A DNA stretch of 64,000 nt from Tritonibacter horizontis (GCF_001518015.1 NZ_LPUY01000060.1:41752-105751); one strand, 5' to 3'. Counted from the stretch's first letter, positions 1 through 8,981 are shown. Program-made: numbers and translations. Notes: generated by a model not told the origin, from the letters alone.

Positions 1-2
1 CA

Positions 3-190
3 CCGGGTGTTTCGGTTGCTCAGGTTGCGCAGCGCTATGCGGTGAATGCCAATCTGATCTTCACTTGGTTGCGTGACGGGCGCTATGCGCCGGACCCAGC
101 GTTGTTTGCGTCCTCGTCGGCGGAGGCACGGTTTCTGCCAGTGGAGATCGTAGCAGAGGCGCGGCCCCCACTGGCGGCGCCAGTTGTCGA
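3..190 (+). pseudogene. IS66-family accessory protein (TnpA/OrfA), C-terminal fragment
   Basis: The reading frame is open from the window edge and encodes PGVSVAQVAQRYAVNANLIF followed by a TWLRDGRY segment and FLPVEIV. These are the helix-turn-helix and tail hallmarks of the small IS66 OrfA protein that accompanies the TnpC transposase. The 5' end lies outside the window. From about position 190 the frame no longer looks like OrfA and the DNA instead matches an IS21 fragment on the other strand, so the gene is broken by a later event. It is one of several stacked transposon relics at this edge. Confidence 0.6.
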
Positions 191-197
191 CAACCTG

Positions 198-272
198 ACC
201 AGCCATGAATGTGAAAGGCCCGCCGGACCCGCGCGATCGTATCCACCCGCTTCAATTCCAACTCCGTCCGCT
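198..272 (-). pseudogene. IS21-family IstA transposase, N-terminal fragment
   Basis: On the minus strand the frame reads ELKRVDTIARVRRAFHIHGW, which resembles the N-terminus of IS21-family IstA proteins just before their helix-turn-helix. Only about 25 residues remain before the frame runs into the IS66 fragment. It is too short for function and is identified by pattern memory only. It marks an old recombination or insertion junction near position 190-200. Confidence 0.4.
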
Positions 273-358
273 GCCTCGCAACGAACTGTCTGCCAGATAA
301 ACAGGGGTGTCAAAGTTGCACGCCGAAACACATTTCAACCGCTTAAAGCAATTCGACA

Positions 359-1317
359 TTAACCTGAGACATATCCAGCAGCCCTGAAGTAGTTCCAGCA
401 CTCTGCTGGGTCGTATAGGTCGCAGATTGATCCGATGGCTTCGAAGACGTCGGTGAATGTTCTGGCACCGATCCGTCGCAGGTGGGCTTTCAGCTTTGAG
501 AAGGCTTGTTCGATGGGGTTCAGATCGGGCGAGTACGGCGGCAAGAAGAGGAACCAGCATCCGTGGTCTCGCAAGGCCTGCGCGGCCTCCGCGTTCCGAT
601 GCGTGGCAAGGTTATCGAGGATGACGACGGTGCCGGGGGCGATTTCGGGGACCAGCACTTCGCGGATGTAGGCGGCAAAAGCGGAGCCATCCATTGCGCC
701 CTTGATGACCCACGGCGCGATCAGCGCGTCCTGGGTCAGACCTGCGATCAGCGTCTGGGTGCCCCAACTGCCAAAGGGTGCGTCCATTGTCAGGCGTTCA
801 CCCTGCGGCGCCCTGCCGCGCAGGCGGGTCAGATTGGTCTTCACGGCCGTTTCGTCAATAAAGACAACGCGCTCGGGCAAGGCCGCAATGGCAGGCAGCC
901 GATGCCTGAACCAATCCGCGCGCTGCTGTCTTACCTTGGCGCGGCGGCGCTCGGTCGCCACCAGCGACTTTTTTTGTACGTGAAGCCGAGCCGGGATAGC
1001 AGGTTGGCGATGGAGGAGTGATGCACCATCACGCCCTCGGCATCGGCCAGCGCATCGCGCAGCTCGAAGAGCGTGATGTCGGGGTCTTGGGCGATCAATT
1101 CTTCAAGGAAAGCCTGATGCGGGACCAGCTTTCCCCTGCCGCGCGGAGGTCCCTTAGGGGCAGGTTCTGCATGGCCTCTGACCCTCACTTGCCGCGCCCA
1201 CCTTGCACCCGTGGCAGGTGACACTTTCAAACGCAACGCTGCCGCCCGTCCGCTCAACCCTTCTTCAATATATCTCTGAAATCGCGTCCGAAGTGCCAAT
1301 GGCAAAGGTGCTGACAT
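359..1317 (-). CDS. IS630-family transposase (two frames joined by likely -1 frameshift)
   Basis: The upstream frame (1317 to about 931, starting [13 protein letters not shown]) carries the helix-turn-helix part. The downstream frame (961 to 359) carries the DDE domain with [17 protein letters not shown] and [12 protein letters not shown], which supply the catalytic Asp, Asp and Glu. The two frames meet at a run of seven A (minus strand, positions 967-973). Reading back one base there gives [16 protein letters not shown] continuity. This is the usual programmed -1 frameshift arrangement of IS630 elements, so the transposase could still be active. The start is the ATG at 1317; an ATG 15 bases upstream is possible. 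It appears inserted next to or into an IS3 remnant. Confidence 0.8.
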
Positions 1318-1398
1318 GATCCATCCTCCCAAACAGGATGAATCACATCTGATGCCTCAAGGGAATCCCTCGCGATTCAAGTTCAAGCCGAAACGCTT

Positions 1399-1618
1399 TA
1401 AGATCTGCATACATCCGCTTCAGCCTCCAGTTCTCTTCCTCCATGGCCTTCATCTGGCTGACCATGGACGCATCCGTGCCGCCATACTTCGCCCGCCACT
1501 TATAGAACGACGCATTGCTCAACTCATGTTCACGGCAAAGCTCGGCCATAGGTACGCCGCCTTCGGCTTGGCGCAGGATCGCAAGGATCTGGGGTTCGCT
1601 ATATCCCGTCATCTTCAT
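1399..1618 (-). pseudogene. IS3-family OrfA fragment (IS407-like)
   Basis: The frame begins MKMTGYSEPQILAILRQAEG and continues with FYKWRAKYGG and EEENWRLKRMYADL. This is the helix-turn-helix plus leucine-zipper OrfA of an IS3-family element. After YADL the similarity stops and no OrfB follows, so the 3' part is missing, probably displaced by the IS630 insertion. Upstream, at about 1750-1785, the minus strand starts TGAACAGG and contains CTAAGATGGATC. This resembles the terminal repeat of the other IS3 element at 18881-18920 and probably is the outer end of this element, abutting the Tn3 tnpA remnant. It belongs to a different IS3 subgroup from the copy at 16195-18920. Confidence 0.6.
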
Positions 1619-1794
1619 TCAAATTCTCCTCGTTCATCTTGCCGAGAAAATTCTACTTCCGCAGCCCCTTACTTTCGGGGGGGATTACCAGACGACGCAT
1701 ACTTTGAGGAAACACAGATGAACCAAGCGGCATGAAACCTAACCATGATCCATCTTAGCTGAGCCGCAAACCTGTTCAGAAAAGCAGGACCACT

Positions 1795-2638
1795 TCAGGA
1801 TGCAAACTTCCGCAAGAGTTGGCTTGGGTGCCATTGCGCCCGCCACCATTGTGGCCGCGCTGCGCAGGATATCTGGCCAGTTGGAGCTGATGACAGGTTC
1901 CCTGACCTTGCCGCCGATCAAGCCCTTCAGTTCTTTTGGGCAGGCTGCCGGATCGAAGAGGTAGAGGCGCTTGGAAGGCAGATCCCGGATGCGGGGGATG
2001 AACTGAAAGCCCAGAAGGGCGGTGACGGAGCTGTCTGCGGTTTCCGTCAGCAGGGCATCAAGTCGGCTGCGTGTCTTATCATCCAGCCGGTCAGCAATTC
2101 GCGCATCGATCCGTCGCTCGGCAGCAACAAGTGCGTCCGCGCAGAGTCGTTCGATAACCGTGATCCCAGGTAGGATGGTCTGGGTCGCCCGGCATTGCTC
2201 TACGAACCGCCGCGCCAAATCCTCGTTCGACCGGGCGGTTTCGGCTTCGTTCTCAGTCCAGACCTTCAGGTCGCGCGACCCTCGGCCAGTGAACATCTTG
2301 TAGTCATAAAGATCCCGCAGGGCAGCCAGGTGTTCGTGGCGCGTTTCTTCCCGGCTTGCATATCCCGCCAGATCGTCCGCTTTCAGCCCAAGTTGCGCCG
2401 CCAGAAAACGCGTGACTTCCAGTGGAATGACCTCACCCGGAGTTAGCAAGCGACCGGGGTAGCGCAACGCACAAAGCTGGAGAGCAAAGCCGAAACGATT
2501 GTGTGGGCGGCGACGGGCGCGGATGATTTCCAAGTCGTCGTCCGCCAAAGTGTAATGGCGCAGCATCACGGTTCGATCAGTCGGAAGGTCAAAAAGTGCT
2601 GAGCGCTGCCGCTCGGTCAGGACGGTACGATGCGCCAT
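1795..2638 (-). pseudogene. Tn3-family transposase tnpA, 5' part with internal deletion
   Basis: The frame starts MAHRTVLTERQRSALFDLP and matches the DUF4158-type N-terminal domain of Tn3-family TnpA for about 215 residues. It then jumps directly to a segment (FIPRIRDLPSKRLYLFDP) that in intact proteins of nearly 1,000 residues lies in the C-terminal catalytic domain. A large internal deletion is therefore inferred. The frame is cut again near 1790 by an IS3 end. The missing C-terminus is found at 18923-19108 in the opposite orientation. The gene is divergent from tnpR with the res region between, as in many Tn3-family elements. It is not functional. Confidence 0.8.
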
Positions 2639-2758
2639 GTATCTTTTGCTTTCTTATAATGGTTTGTTTATTGATGATTAAGATACTGAATAAGGAATTA
2701 TTTTGATGGCTGAAAGCATGCTGTTTTCCAGAACACCTCAAACGAACGTTTGTGAAAC
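2639..2758. promoter_or_regulatory. Tn3 res / divergent promoter region between tnpA and tnpR
   Basis: This AT-rich gap of 120 bases separates the divergent tnpA and tnpR starts, where Tn3-family elements carry the resolution site and both promoters. A perfect palindrome, CAAACGAACGTTTG, lies at 2739-2752, directly before the tnpR start, and could be a resolvase binding subsite. The role is inferred from position; the subsites were not compared with a known res. Confidence 0.5.
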
Positions 2759-3370
2759 ATGCTGATCGGGTATGCCCGCGTCTCAAAAGCCGACGGAAGC
2801 CAGTCCCTAGACCTGCAGCGGGATGCCTTGATCACAGCGAGCGTGGAAGAAGAACAGATTTACTCAGATCTGGCGTCGGGCAAGAAGGATGACCGATCCG
2901 GTCTGGAGGCCTGCCTCAAGGCATTGCGTGAGGGGGATGTGCTGGTCGTGTGGAAGCTCGACCGCTTGGGGCGCAGCCTCCACCACCTTGTCAAAACCGT
3001 CAGCATGCTGTCCGAGCGTGGCGTCGGCCTCAAGGTTCTAACCGGGCAAGGGGCGCAGATTGACACAACAACTGCGGCAGGACGGCTTTCATTCGGCATC
3101 TTTGCCGCTCTCGCCGAATTTGAAAGCGAGTTGATACGCGAACGCACAATGGCGGGGTTACAAGCCGCCCGCGCCCGCGGCCGGAAAGGTGGAAGGAAAT
3201 TTGCTCTGACAAAAGCGCAGGTGCGAATGGCGCAGGCCGCTATGGCCAGCCGCGATACATCGGTTTCAGAACTTTGTAAGGAATTGGGGGTCAAACCGGT
3301 CACACTCTACCGATATGTCGACCCGAACGGCAATCTGCGCGATTATGGGAAACGGGTTCTCACCGCTTAG
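2759..3370 (+). CDS. tnpR: Tn3-family resolvase (serine recombinase)
   Basis: The 203-residue protein has the resolvase catalytic domain: YARVSKAD with the nucleophilic serine, LDRLGRS with the conserved arginines, and EFESELIRERT. A C-terminal helix-turn-helix follows (SVSELCKELGVKPVTLYRYV). Length and layout match TnpR proteins that resolve cointegrates at res and repress their own transcription. It appears intact although its partner tnpA is broken. The stop codon overlaps the 38-bp terminal inverted repeat of the transposon. The start is the ATG at 2759, seven bases after the palindrome. Confidence 0.9.
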   Translation: MLIGYARVSKADGSQSLDLQRDALITASVEEEQIYSDLASGKKDDRSGLEACLKALREGDVLVVWKLDRLGRSLHHLVKTVSMLSERGVGLKVLTGQGAQIDTTTAAGRLSFGIFAALAEFESELIRERTMAGLQAARARGRKGGRKFALTKAQVRMAQAAMASRDTSVSELCKELGVKPVTLYRYVDPNGNLRDYGKRVLTA

Positions 3371-3403
3371 CGTAGGATTCTGCACTCTCCGGCATCAGAC
3401 CCC
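3366..3403 (+). repeat. Tn3-family 38-bp terminal inverted repeat (tnpR end)
   Basis: Read from the outside on the minus strand, the repeat begins GGGGTCTGATGCCGG and ends CGCTAAG. Length (38 bp) and termini match Tn3-type ends. The identical 38 bases recur at 19118-19155. The five bases outside it are TTGTC (3404-3408). At 19156-19160 the outside bases are GACAA, the reverse complement, so the pair of ends has a matching 5-bp target duplication once relative orientation is considered. Confidence 0.9.
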
Positions 3404-3429
3404 TTGTCGCAGACGATCGGAAAGCGATT

Positions 3430-4626
3430 TCAGCCGTCCTTTTGGTTGATGATCAGTTCTGAATTCTCAGGCAGTTCCGAAACAATGCTCACGTCGTCGG
3501 CGCGGATTCGTGCATGCAGTTTGAAGGTCTCTGCTGCGGCTGTTTCCGCTGCAGAAGCATCGGCACCGTCTTCCAGAACAAGCGAGAGGCGGATCATGTC
3601 GCGATCGTTCTCGCGCGTTACCACGGCCTGCGCGGCCTTTGCGCCCGGCGTACCGATGACAACTTCTTCGATCACGCGCGGATAAACGAAAATCTCACGC
3701 ACTTTGACCGCTGCGCCGACTCGGCCCTGCAGTGCGGAAATCCGGCTGACGGTGCCATCCGCGTTGCTCTCCAGCGCAAAGGCGCTGTCTCCGGTGCCAA
3801 ACCGAATCATCGGCCAGGTGGCATCGCGCGCGGTCACAACAACCTCACCCGGTTCCCCGTGAGCGACCTGTTCACCACTGACCGGATCGCAGATTTGCAC
3901 CACGCGGTCGGGATGAACCACATAGCCGTCGCCGCCATCCTCATAGCCGACAAGGCCCAGATCCGCAGTGGCATAGGCAGCCCAGGTCGACACGCCATAG
4001 TCCGCCTCGATCCGGCGGCGCTTGGCCATCCAGTCGCCCATCTCACCGCCGAGGAAGGCCGTTTTCACCTTCCAGGCGTCGCGGCCATAGGTTTCGATCA
4101 CCTTGTCCGCCAGCGTCAGGAAAAACGCGGTGGATGCGCAGATCGAAGTGACGCCGGTTTCGACGATGATCTGCGCCTGAAGCTCGGTATTGCCGACGCC
4201 GCCGGGAATTACGGTGGCCCCGGCGGCCTGTGCCGCTTCGTCGAACAAAAGCCCCGCCGGCACGAGGTGATACATCCAGGTGTTCAGGATGATGTCGCCC
4301 GCGCCCACGTCGGCCGATCTGAACAGCAGGTCCAAGCCGTGTCCACCGCCGCCCGAAAGCGACGGCTCGAAGATCGGGCCGGGCGACACGTAGATCCGGC
4401 CGACATCCCTTAGATCGGCAGCGAGAAACCCGCCGAAGGGTGGGTTGGCGCGCTGGAGCTTGAGAAGTTCTTCCTTCTTCATCACCGGCAGCCGTGACAG
4501 ATCTGCCAGAGACCTGACGGCCGCCGGATCGAATCCGGCAGCCGCAAATCGTGATTTCAGCCCAGGGGCCCTTTCGGCTGCGGCGGCATAGGCCTGAGCT
4601 ATGTCCTTGTAGATGTCTTCAGACAT
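3430..4626 (-). CDS. PaaK-like (phenylacetate-CoA ligase family) protein with degenerate P-loop
   Basis: The 398-residue protein has the PaaK/AMP-ligase fold signature, including the RFGTGD segment and a C-terminal mini-domain. Where PaaK proteins have the ATP-binding SSGTTGKP loop, this protein reads YVSPGPIFEPS (about residues 80-90), so the usual P-loop is absent. It may bind an acyl-CoA or acyl-AMP without making one, or be a diverged ligase; its activity is uncertain. It is the last gene of the minus-strand operon that begins at 8915 and lies 27 bases after the enoyl-CoA hydratase homologue. Confidence 0.65.
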   Translation of the reverse strand: MSEDIYKDIAQAYAAAAERAPGLKSRFAAAGFDPAAVRSLADLSRLPVMKKEELLKLQRANPPFGGFLAADLRDVGRIYVSPGPIFEPSLSGGGGHGLDLLFRSADVGAGDIILNTWMYHLVPAGLLFDEAAQAAGATVIPGGVGNTELQAQIIVETGVTSICASTAFFLTLADKVIETYGRDAWKVKTAFLGGEMGDWMAKRRRIEADYGVSTWAAYATADLGLVGYEDGGDGYVVHPDRVVQICDPVSGEQVAHGEPGEVVVTARDATWPMIRFGTGDSAFALESNADGTVSRISALQGRVGAAVKVREIFVYPRVIEEVVIGTPGAKAAQAVVTRENDRDMIRLSLVLEDGADASAAETAAAETFKLHARIRADDVSIVSELPENSELIINQKDG

Positions 4627-4653
4627 GACGATGCCTCCCTGTGCAGTCGTGGT

Positions 4654-5463
4654 TTAAAGCGGGCAGTCCTTGCGGAAGTTCGGCGCGCGCTTCTCGCGAT
4701 GCGACAGCACCCCTTCCTTGACGTCTTCGCCCATGAACCCGAGCATTTCAAGCGCAGTCGAGGCATCGAAGATCGGGCCAGCCTGGCGCAGCCAGTTGTT
4801 CAGCGAATATTTGGTCCAGCGGATCGCGCTTTGCGAGCCGTTGGCCAGTTCGACGGCCGTGTCCAAAGCGGTCTGCTGCAACACGTCATCTTCGACGCAC
4901 ATGGACACCAGCCCGATGCGCTCGGCCTCTTCGCCGGACACCGGCTTGCAGGTCATCAGATAGTACTTCGCCTTGGCCATCGAGGTCAGCAATGGCCAGA
5001 TGATTGCCGCGACATCGCCAGCGGCAACGCCCAGACGCGGGTGACCGTCAACGATCTTGGCCTTCTTCCCGGCGATCGAGATGTCGGCCAGGAGGGCCAC
5101 CACAAGTCCGGCACCGGCGGCAGGACCGTTGATGGCGGAAATGATCGGCTTGTTGCAGTTGATGATGTTGTAAACGAGGTCTTTGGCCTCTTTCCAAGTC
5201 TTCATGATCTCGTACGAATTGCCGATCATGCTTTCGATCAGGCTGAAATCGCCGCCAGCAGAAAACGCCTTGCCCGCGCCGGTCACGATGACCACACTGA
5301 TGTCGGGGTCGCGGTCGATGTCGAGCCACATGTCGGTCATCTGGGTGTGGGTTTCCGCATCTACGGAATTGAAGGACTCAGGGCGGTCGAACGTGATGCG
5401 CAGGACGCGATCAGCCGGGTAGTCGAATTTCATCTTGTGATATTTTGCGTAACGGTCAGACAT
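4654..5463 (-). CDS. Enoyl-CoA hydratase/isomerase (crotonase) family protein
   Basis: The 269-residue crotonase-fold protein has the oxyanion-hole segments FSAGGDF and GPAAGAGL and the usual C-terminal helices. Aligned by eye with mitochondrial hydratase, the two catalytic glutamates (rat 144 and 164) fall on His and Tyr. An Asp in the AAGDVAA segment is nearby. It may therefore catalyse isomerisation, hydrolysis or retro-Claisen cleavage instead of simple hydration. It lies in the operon 3430-8915 beside paired ACAD subunits. Confidence 0.75.
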   Translation of the reverse strand: MSDRYAKYHKMKFDYPADRVLRITFDRPESFNSVDAETHTQMTDMWLDIDRDPDISVVIVTGAGKAFSAGGDFSLIESMIGNSYEIMKTWKEAKDLVYNIINCNKPIISAINGPAAGAGLVVALLADISIAGKKAKIVDGHPRLGVAAGDVAAIIWPLLTSMAKAKYYLMTCKPVSGEEAERIGLVSMCVEDDVLQQTALDTAVELANGSQSAIRWTKYSLNNWLRQAGPIFDASTALEMLGFMGEDVKEGVLSHREKRAPNFRKDCPL

Positions 5464-5490
5464 GGTTCTTTTCCTCCTCAGGGTATGGGT

Positions 5491-6642
5491 TCAGTCAGGC
5501 AATCCGAGGACGGCCTTGGACAGGATGTTTCGTTGGATTTCGTTCGATCCGCCGTAAATCGTCGTCGGTCTGGCCTTGTAGAAGCTCGCAAGGACATCGA
5601 CACTTACATTGCCGACCTGAAGCGGGCCGACGGTGCCGCCATCGGGGCCGGCGGCCTCGATCATCAGTTCGGTGATGCGCTGAAAGCACTCGGTCACCCA
5701 GATCTTGAGCATCGAGACATCGGCGCCCAGCGTCTCGCCACGCTTCAGTTGGTCCGCAAAACGGGCATAAAGCGCCGCGTGATCTTCGACATCGAGCGCG
5801 GCCTGGGCAAAACGGTCGCGAAAAACCGGATCGTCGTACGCGCCACGGCCTCGGGCGAAACTTTCAAGCTGCCCCAACGCGTTCTGGGCCAGGCTTGGCG
5901 AGCCGATGAAGATGCGCTCGAAGCTCAGGAGCGCCTTGGCCATGCTCCAACCCTTGTTCAACTCGCCCACGAGGTTCTCGCGGGGGGTACGGGCATTGTC
6001 GAAGAAGACTTCGCAAAACTCCGTCTCACCCGACAGGGTTGTGATCGTGCGCACGTCGACACCGGGCTGATCCATCGGAGCGAGCAGGAAGCTGATGCCC
6101 TGCTGCTTCTTCGGCGCGTTCGGATCGGTCCGAACCAGCATGAAGATGTGCGAGGCATCATGCGCCATCGTGGTCCAGATCTTCTGGCCATTGATGACGA
6201 AATCGTCGCCGTCAATCTCGGCACGCGTGCGCAGGTTGGCCAGATCGGACCCGGCGCCGGGCTCGGAGTAGCCCTGGCACCAGATGTCTTCGCAGCTCAA
6301 AATACGTGGCAGCCAATAGTCTTTTTGTTTCTGAGTGCCAAACTTGATGATCAGGGGGCCGACCATCTGCACACCCATGTCTCGGCCACGGTTGACACCC
6401 CCGCGCTGCTGCTCTTCGTAGAAGATCAGCAGCTTGGCGGCGTTCAGCCCCATGCCGCCGTATTCCGCGGGCCAGGCCGGCGCAACCCATCCCTTGGTGT
6501 GCAGCTTGCGATGCCAATGTTCGATCTCGGCGAATTTCGGGCGGTGTGGCAGATGGCGCAGTTCTTCGGGGTATTCCGTCTCGAAGAACTGGTGCACCTC
6601 TTTTCGGAACTCTGCATCGCTCATAGCGTTCCAGTCGGTCAT
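5491..6642 (-). CDS. Acyl-CoA dehydrogenase, large-subunit (FadE/PimC) type
   Basis: This 383-residue FAD-dependent ACAD has the flavin/substrate motifs YSEPGAGSD and WTTMAHDA and a C-terminal YGGSNEIQRNIL. The candidate catalytic base is the Glu in LLSFERIF, the position used by isovaleryl- and long-chain-type enzymes; the MCAD position is Gly. The ATG at 6642 was chosen because it overlaps the stop of the upstream ACAD gene as ATGA, implying translational coupling. The protein frame continues upstream without homology. With its neighbour it probably forms a heteromeric dehydrogenase like FadE28/FadE29 or PimC/PimD. Confidence 0.85.
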   Translation of the reverse strand: MTDWNAMSDAEFRKEVHQFFETEYPEELRHLPHRPKFAEIEHWHRKLHTKGWVAPAWPAEYGGMGLNAAKLLIFYEEQQRGGVNRGRDMGVQMVGPLIIKFGTQKQKDYWLPRILSCEDIWCQGYSEPGAGSDLANLRTRAEIDGDDFVINGQKIWTTMAHDASHIFMLVRTDPNAPKKQQGISFLLAPMDQPGVDVRTITTLSGETEFCEVFFDNARTPRENLVGELNKGWSMAKALLSFERIFIGSPSLAQNALGQLESFARGRGAYDDPVFRDRFAQAALDVEDHAALYARFADQLKRGETLGADVSMLKIWVTECFQRITELMIEAAGPDGGTVGPLQVGNVSVDVLASFYKARPTTIYGGSNEIQRNILSKAVLGLPD

Positions 6643-7763
6643 TGTGCGACTCCCTCTTCTTCGCGCGCGTCGAGCCAAATCCGCCTGTGATATACGTCGT
6701 CGCCCAACCAGGCCGACAGCACCAGCGCCCGGTTCAGATAAAGCCCGATGTCAAACTCGTCAGTATAGCCGACCGCCCCGTGCAGCTGAATCGCGTCGCG
6801 CGTGATCTTCTTTGCGGCCGTGACAGCGCGCGCCTTGGCACGGCTTGCCAGCCGCGCGCGGATCTTCGGAACCGTTTCGCAATCCATCTGGGCCAGAACT
6901 TCGCGAACGCACGCTTGTGCAACCTCAAGCATGACATTCAGATCCACGGCGCGGTGCTGAATGACCTGGAACGACCCGATGGGCTTGTCGAATTGCTCGC
7001 GGGTTTTGATGTAGTCCAGAGTAATCTCAAATGCGCGATCACTCAGGCCGACAAGCTCGGCCGCGGCCAGGGCCGTTACATCGCTGATCGCCTCGGCGAG
7101 CGCATCCTGGACCGCGGAACCCTCAGCCAGTTGCTCTGCCGGAGTTCCGGAAAACGAAAGCTCGCCCAGCGAACTGCCGTCGGCCTGCACGCGCTTGTCG
7201 ACGGAAAGTCCGTCTGCGGTGGCCTCGGTCAGGACGAGAACCGGACCATTTTGCCCCCCGGCTACAACAAGGAATCCATGCGACCCGGCCGCGCCTACAA
7301 CCCAAGCCTTGCTGCCGGTCAGTTTTCCGTCTGCGTAGCGGCATGTCGCATCAGCGGGCGCTCCGCCCGGGCCGCGTTCCTGCCAGGCCACCGCCAAGGT
7401 GGTTTCGCCGTTGATGAGCTGCTCCATCTTCGGATGATCCGGGCGAAGGCGACGCAGAAGGCCGAGGCTCAGCCCGATCGTCAACACCACCGGTTCTGGG
7501 GCAATCACGCGGCCGACTTCCTCGGCGATGACGCCACCGGCGGCCAGGCCCATTCCAAGCCCGCCATTTGCTTCGGGCACCGTCACGCCGAAAACGCCGG
7601 CCCCAGCCAGTTCACCGATCATGTCCGAATCCCAGCCGCCACTGGCGTCACGCAGTTTTCTGGCCCTTCCACTTCCGCCAGCCCGTTCAAACAGGGTGCG
7701 TGCGCTCTCGCGCAGCAGGCGAAGGTCTTCCTGGTCGCTGGAAAGCATATCAGTCTGTGTCAT
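6639..7763 (-). CDS. Acyl-CoA dehydrogenase, small-subunit type lacking a catalytic glutamate
   Basis: This 374-residue ACAD-fold protein carries the C-terminal helices (YIKTREQFDKPIGSFQVIQH, HGAVGYTDEFDIGLYL). Neither usual catalytic Glu is visible: the helix position reads SDVTALAA and the C-terminal position lies in SAWLGDDVYH. This is what is known for the non-catalytic partner in alpha2beta2 steroid and dicarboxylate ACADs. Its stop overlaps the next ACAD start by four bases and its start overlaps the end of the MaoC gene by 14 bases, consistent with one complex made from one transcript. Confidence 0.8.
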   Translation of the reverse strand: MTQTDMLSSDQEDLRLLRESARTLFERAGGSGRARKLRDASGGWDSDMIGELAGAGVFGVTVPEANGGLGMGLAAGGVIAEEVGRVIAPEPVVLTIGLSLGLLRRLRPDHPKMEQLINGETTLAVAWQERGPGGAPADATCRYADGKLTGSKAWVVGAAGSHGFLVVAGGQNGPVLVLTEATADGLSVDKRVQADGSSLGELSFSGTPAEQLAEGSAVQDALAEAISDVTALAAAELVGLSDRAFEITLDYIKTREQFDKPIGSFQVIQHRAVDLNVMLEVAQACVREVLAQMDCETVPKIRARLASRAKARAVTAAKKITRDAIQLHGAVGYTDEFDIGLYLNRALVLSAWLGDDVYHRRIWLDAREEEGVAQ

Positions 7764-8199
7764 TTCGTTTTCGCTTCATCATCAATGGGACGTCAGCCGA
7801 AAGAACGACCTCGCCCTTGGGGTTCCTGGCGCTGAGCGTATAGTGCAAAACACCTCGGTCGGGCTTGCTTTTGGACGGCGTGACCGAGTTGATCGTCATT
7901 TCGATATCGAGGGGTTCATCCGGGCGGACAGGCAGCAGCCAGCGCAGATTGTCAAAGCCCATACCGCCTATGTTCGCCATGCCGGTCATCAAATCCGTCA
8001 CGACAGGTTTGAACACCTCAAGCACGGTCTGAAATCCCGAGGCGATCAGGCTGCCATGTATCGCGGTCGCATAGTCTTCGTCGGTGTGCAGCCGTTGCGG
8101 GTCCCACTCCTGGGCAAACGCCTTTATGGACTGTGCGCTCATCGGGGCGCTGCGAAAGTGAAACACCTGGCCAGGTGCGAAATCTTCCAAATACTTCAC
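7750..8199 (-). CDS. MaoC-family enoyl-CoA hydratase (single hotdog)
   Basis: The 149-residue hotdog-fold protein has the hydratase-2 signature DPQRLHTDEDYA followed by HGSLIASGF, which supplies the Asp/His catalytic pair. Small MaoC hydratases hydrate trans-2-enoyl-CoA to R-3-hydroxyacyl-CoA. The start is GTG at 8199, overlapping the stop of the transglutaminase-like gene (GTGA). Next to a heteromeric ACAD it would perform the following step on the same substrate, like ChsH1 in the mycobacterial igr cluster. Confidence 0.8.
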   Translation of the reverse strand: MKYLEDFAPGQVFHFRSAPMSAQSIKAFAQEWDPQRLHTDEDYATAIHGSLIASGFQTVLEVFKPVVTDLMTGMANIGGMGFDNLRWLLPVRPDEPLDIEMTINSVTPSKSKPDRGVLHYTLSARNPKGEVVLSADVPLMMKRKRNDTD

Positions 8200-8915
8200 G
8201 TCGCCGGCTCCGCTGCAAAAGCGGAATCATACCCGCTCGAATCTCTGGAAATCCGAACGCGGTTGAACTCCTCCAGTTTCGGATAAGTTTCCGTGAAGGC
8301 CTTCAGGAACTCACCTATCGGCGCATCGACATAAAGACCCCGGTCGTTCACATACTCCATGTGGCGCTGGTCCTGTTCGTCGAACTCGTGGAAAAGAGCG
8401 TCATGATAGCCGTCAAAGACCAGAGGCTTGACCCCGAATCTTTCACACATCTCTGTGTTGAAAGCGGGTGTTACCTTGTAAGGTTCACCACCCAGCCACA
8501 GTTGAACGTAGCCGTGATAGATAAAGAGATCGGTCCCCATCAGCTCCTGCAGCTTGGGTGTATTCAGGTGGTTGCGCACATCTGCGAACCCCAAAGCGGC
8601 GGGGATACCGACGGCGCGCAGACAGGCCGCAAGCAGGATTGCCTTGGGGACGCAGTACGCTGCCTTCACCCCGGCGATCCGGCTGGCACGATAGGAATCT
8701 TCATCCAGCGCAAAACAATACGGGTCGTAACGGATGTCGTCGCGAACCGCCTCGAACAAGCGGATCGCCTTGTCTCGTTTGGTCGCGCCCACAGGAAGAT
8801 TGCGCAAAGCCGATGTGACGAAGCCCTGCACTTCGAGGCTGTCGCTTTCAACAAAGTGCGACGGCATGACATAGCGCTCGGCCTCCGCCGGCAGGTCGTC
8901 GTGGGGTTGGGCCAA
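8196..8915 (-). CDS. Transglutaminase-like cysteine protein
   Basis: The protein has a transglutaminase/protease-like core: AYCVPKAILLAACLRAVGIPA with the expected catalytic Cys, then YHGYVQLWL with the His, then YKVTPAFN where many relatives carry the third residue. No signal peptide is seen. The start was set at TTG 8915 because GGAGAGG lies just upstream and the next in-frame ATG upstream lies beyond the operator palindrome (8935-8948), which would be coding otherwise; an ATG at 8867 is also possible. It is the first gene of the operon. Its role in a CoA pathway is unknown; amide or thioester hydrolysis are options. Confidence 0.65.
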   Translation of the reverse strand: MAQPHDDLPAEAERYVMPSHFVESDSLEVQGFVTSALRNLPVGATKRDKAIRLFEAVRDDIRYDPYCFALDEDSYRASRIAGVKAAYCVPKAILLAACLRAVGIPAALGFADVRNHLNTPKLQELMGTDLFIYHGYVQLWLGGEPYKVTPAFNTEMCERFGVKPLVFDGYHDALFHEFDEQDQRHMEYVNDRGLYVDAPIGEFLKAFTETYPKLEEFNRVRISRDSSGYDSAFAAEPAT

Positions 8916-8934
8916 TGGACCTCTCCATCTTTTT

Positions 8935-8948
8935 CTAACAAGTGTTAG
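8935..8948. promoter_or_regulatory. TetR-type operator, site 1 (perfect CTAACA-AG-TGTTAG)
   Basis: A perfect 6+2+6 palindrome, extended to TCTAACA/TGTTAGA, lies 19 bases before the transglutaminase-like gene and after the end of the CoA-transferase gene. It would control the operon 8915 to 3430. It is one of seven matching sites in the window. Confidence 0.8.
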
Positions 8949-8981
8949 ATTACAATCCGGAAACCTGCGGGTCAATGAGAT

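Noticed and set aside
4699..6690. Long plus-strand open frame of 663 codons
   Set aside because: It lies antisense to a clear enoyl-CoA hydratase homologue and ACAD, has no recognisable domain, and is typical of antisense open frames in high-GC DNA.
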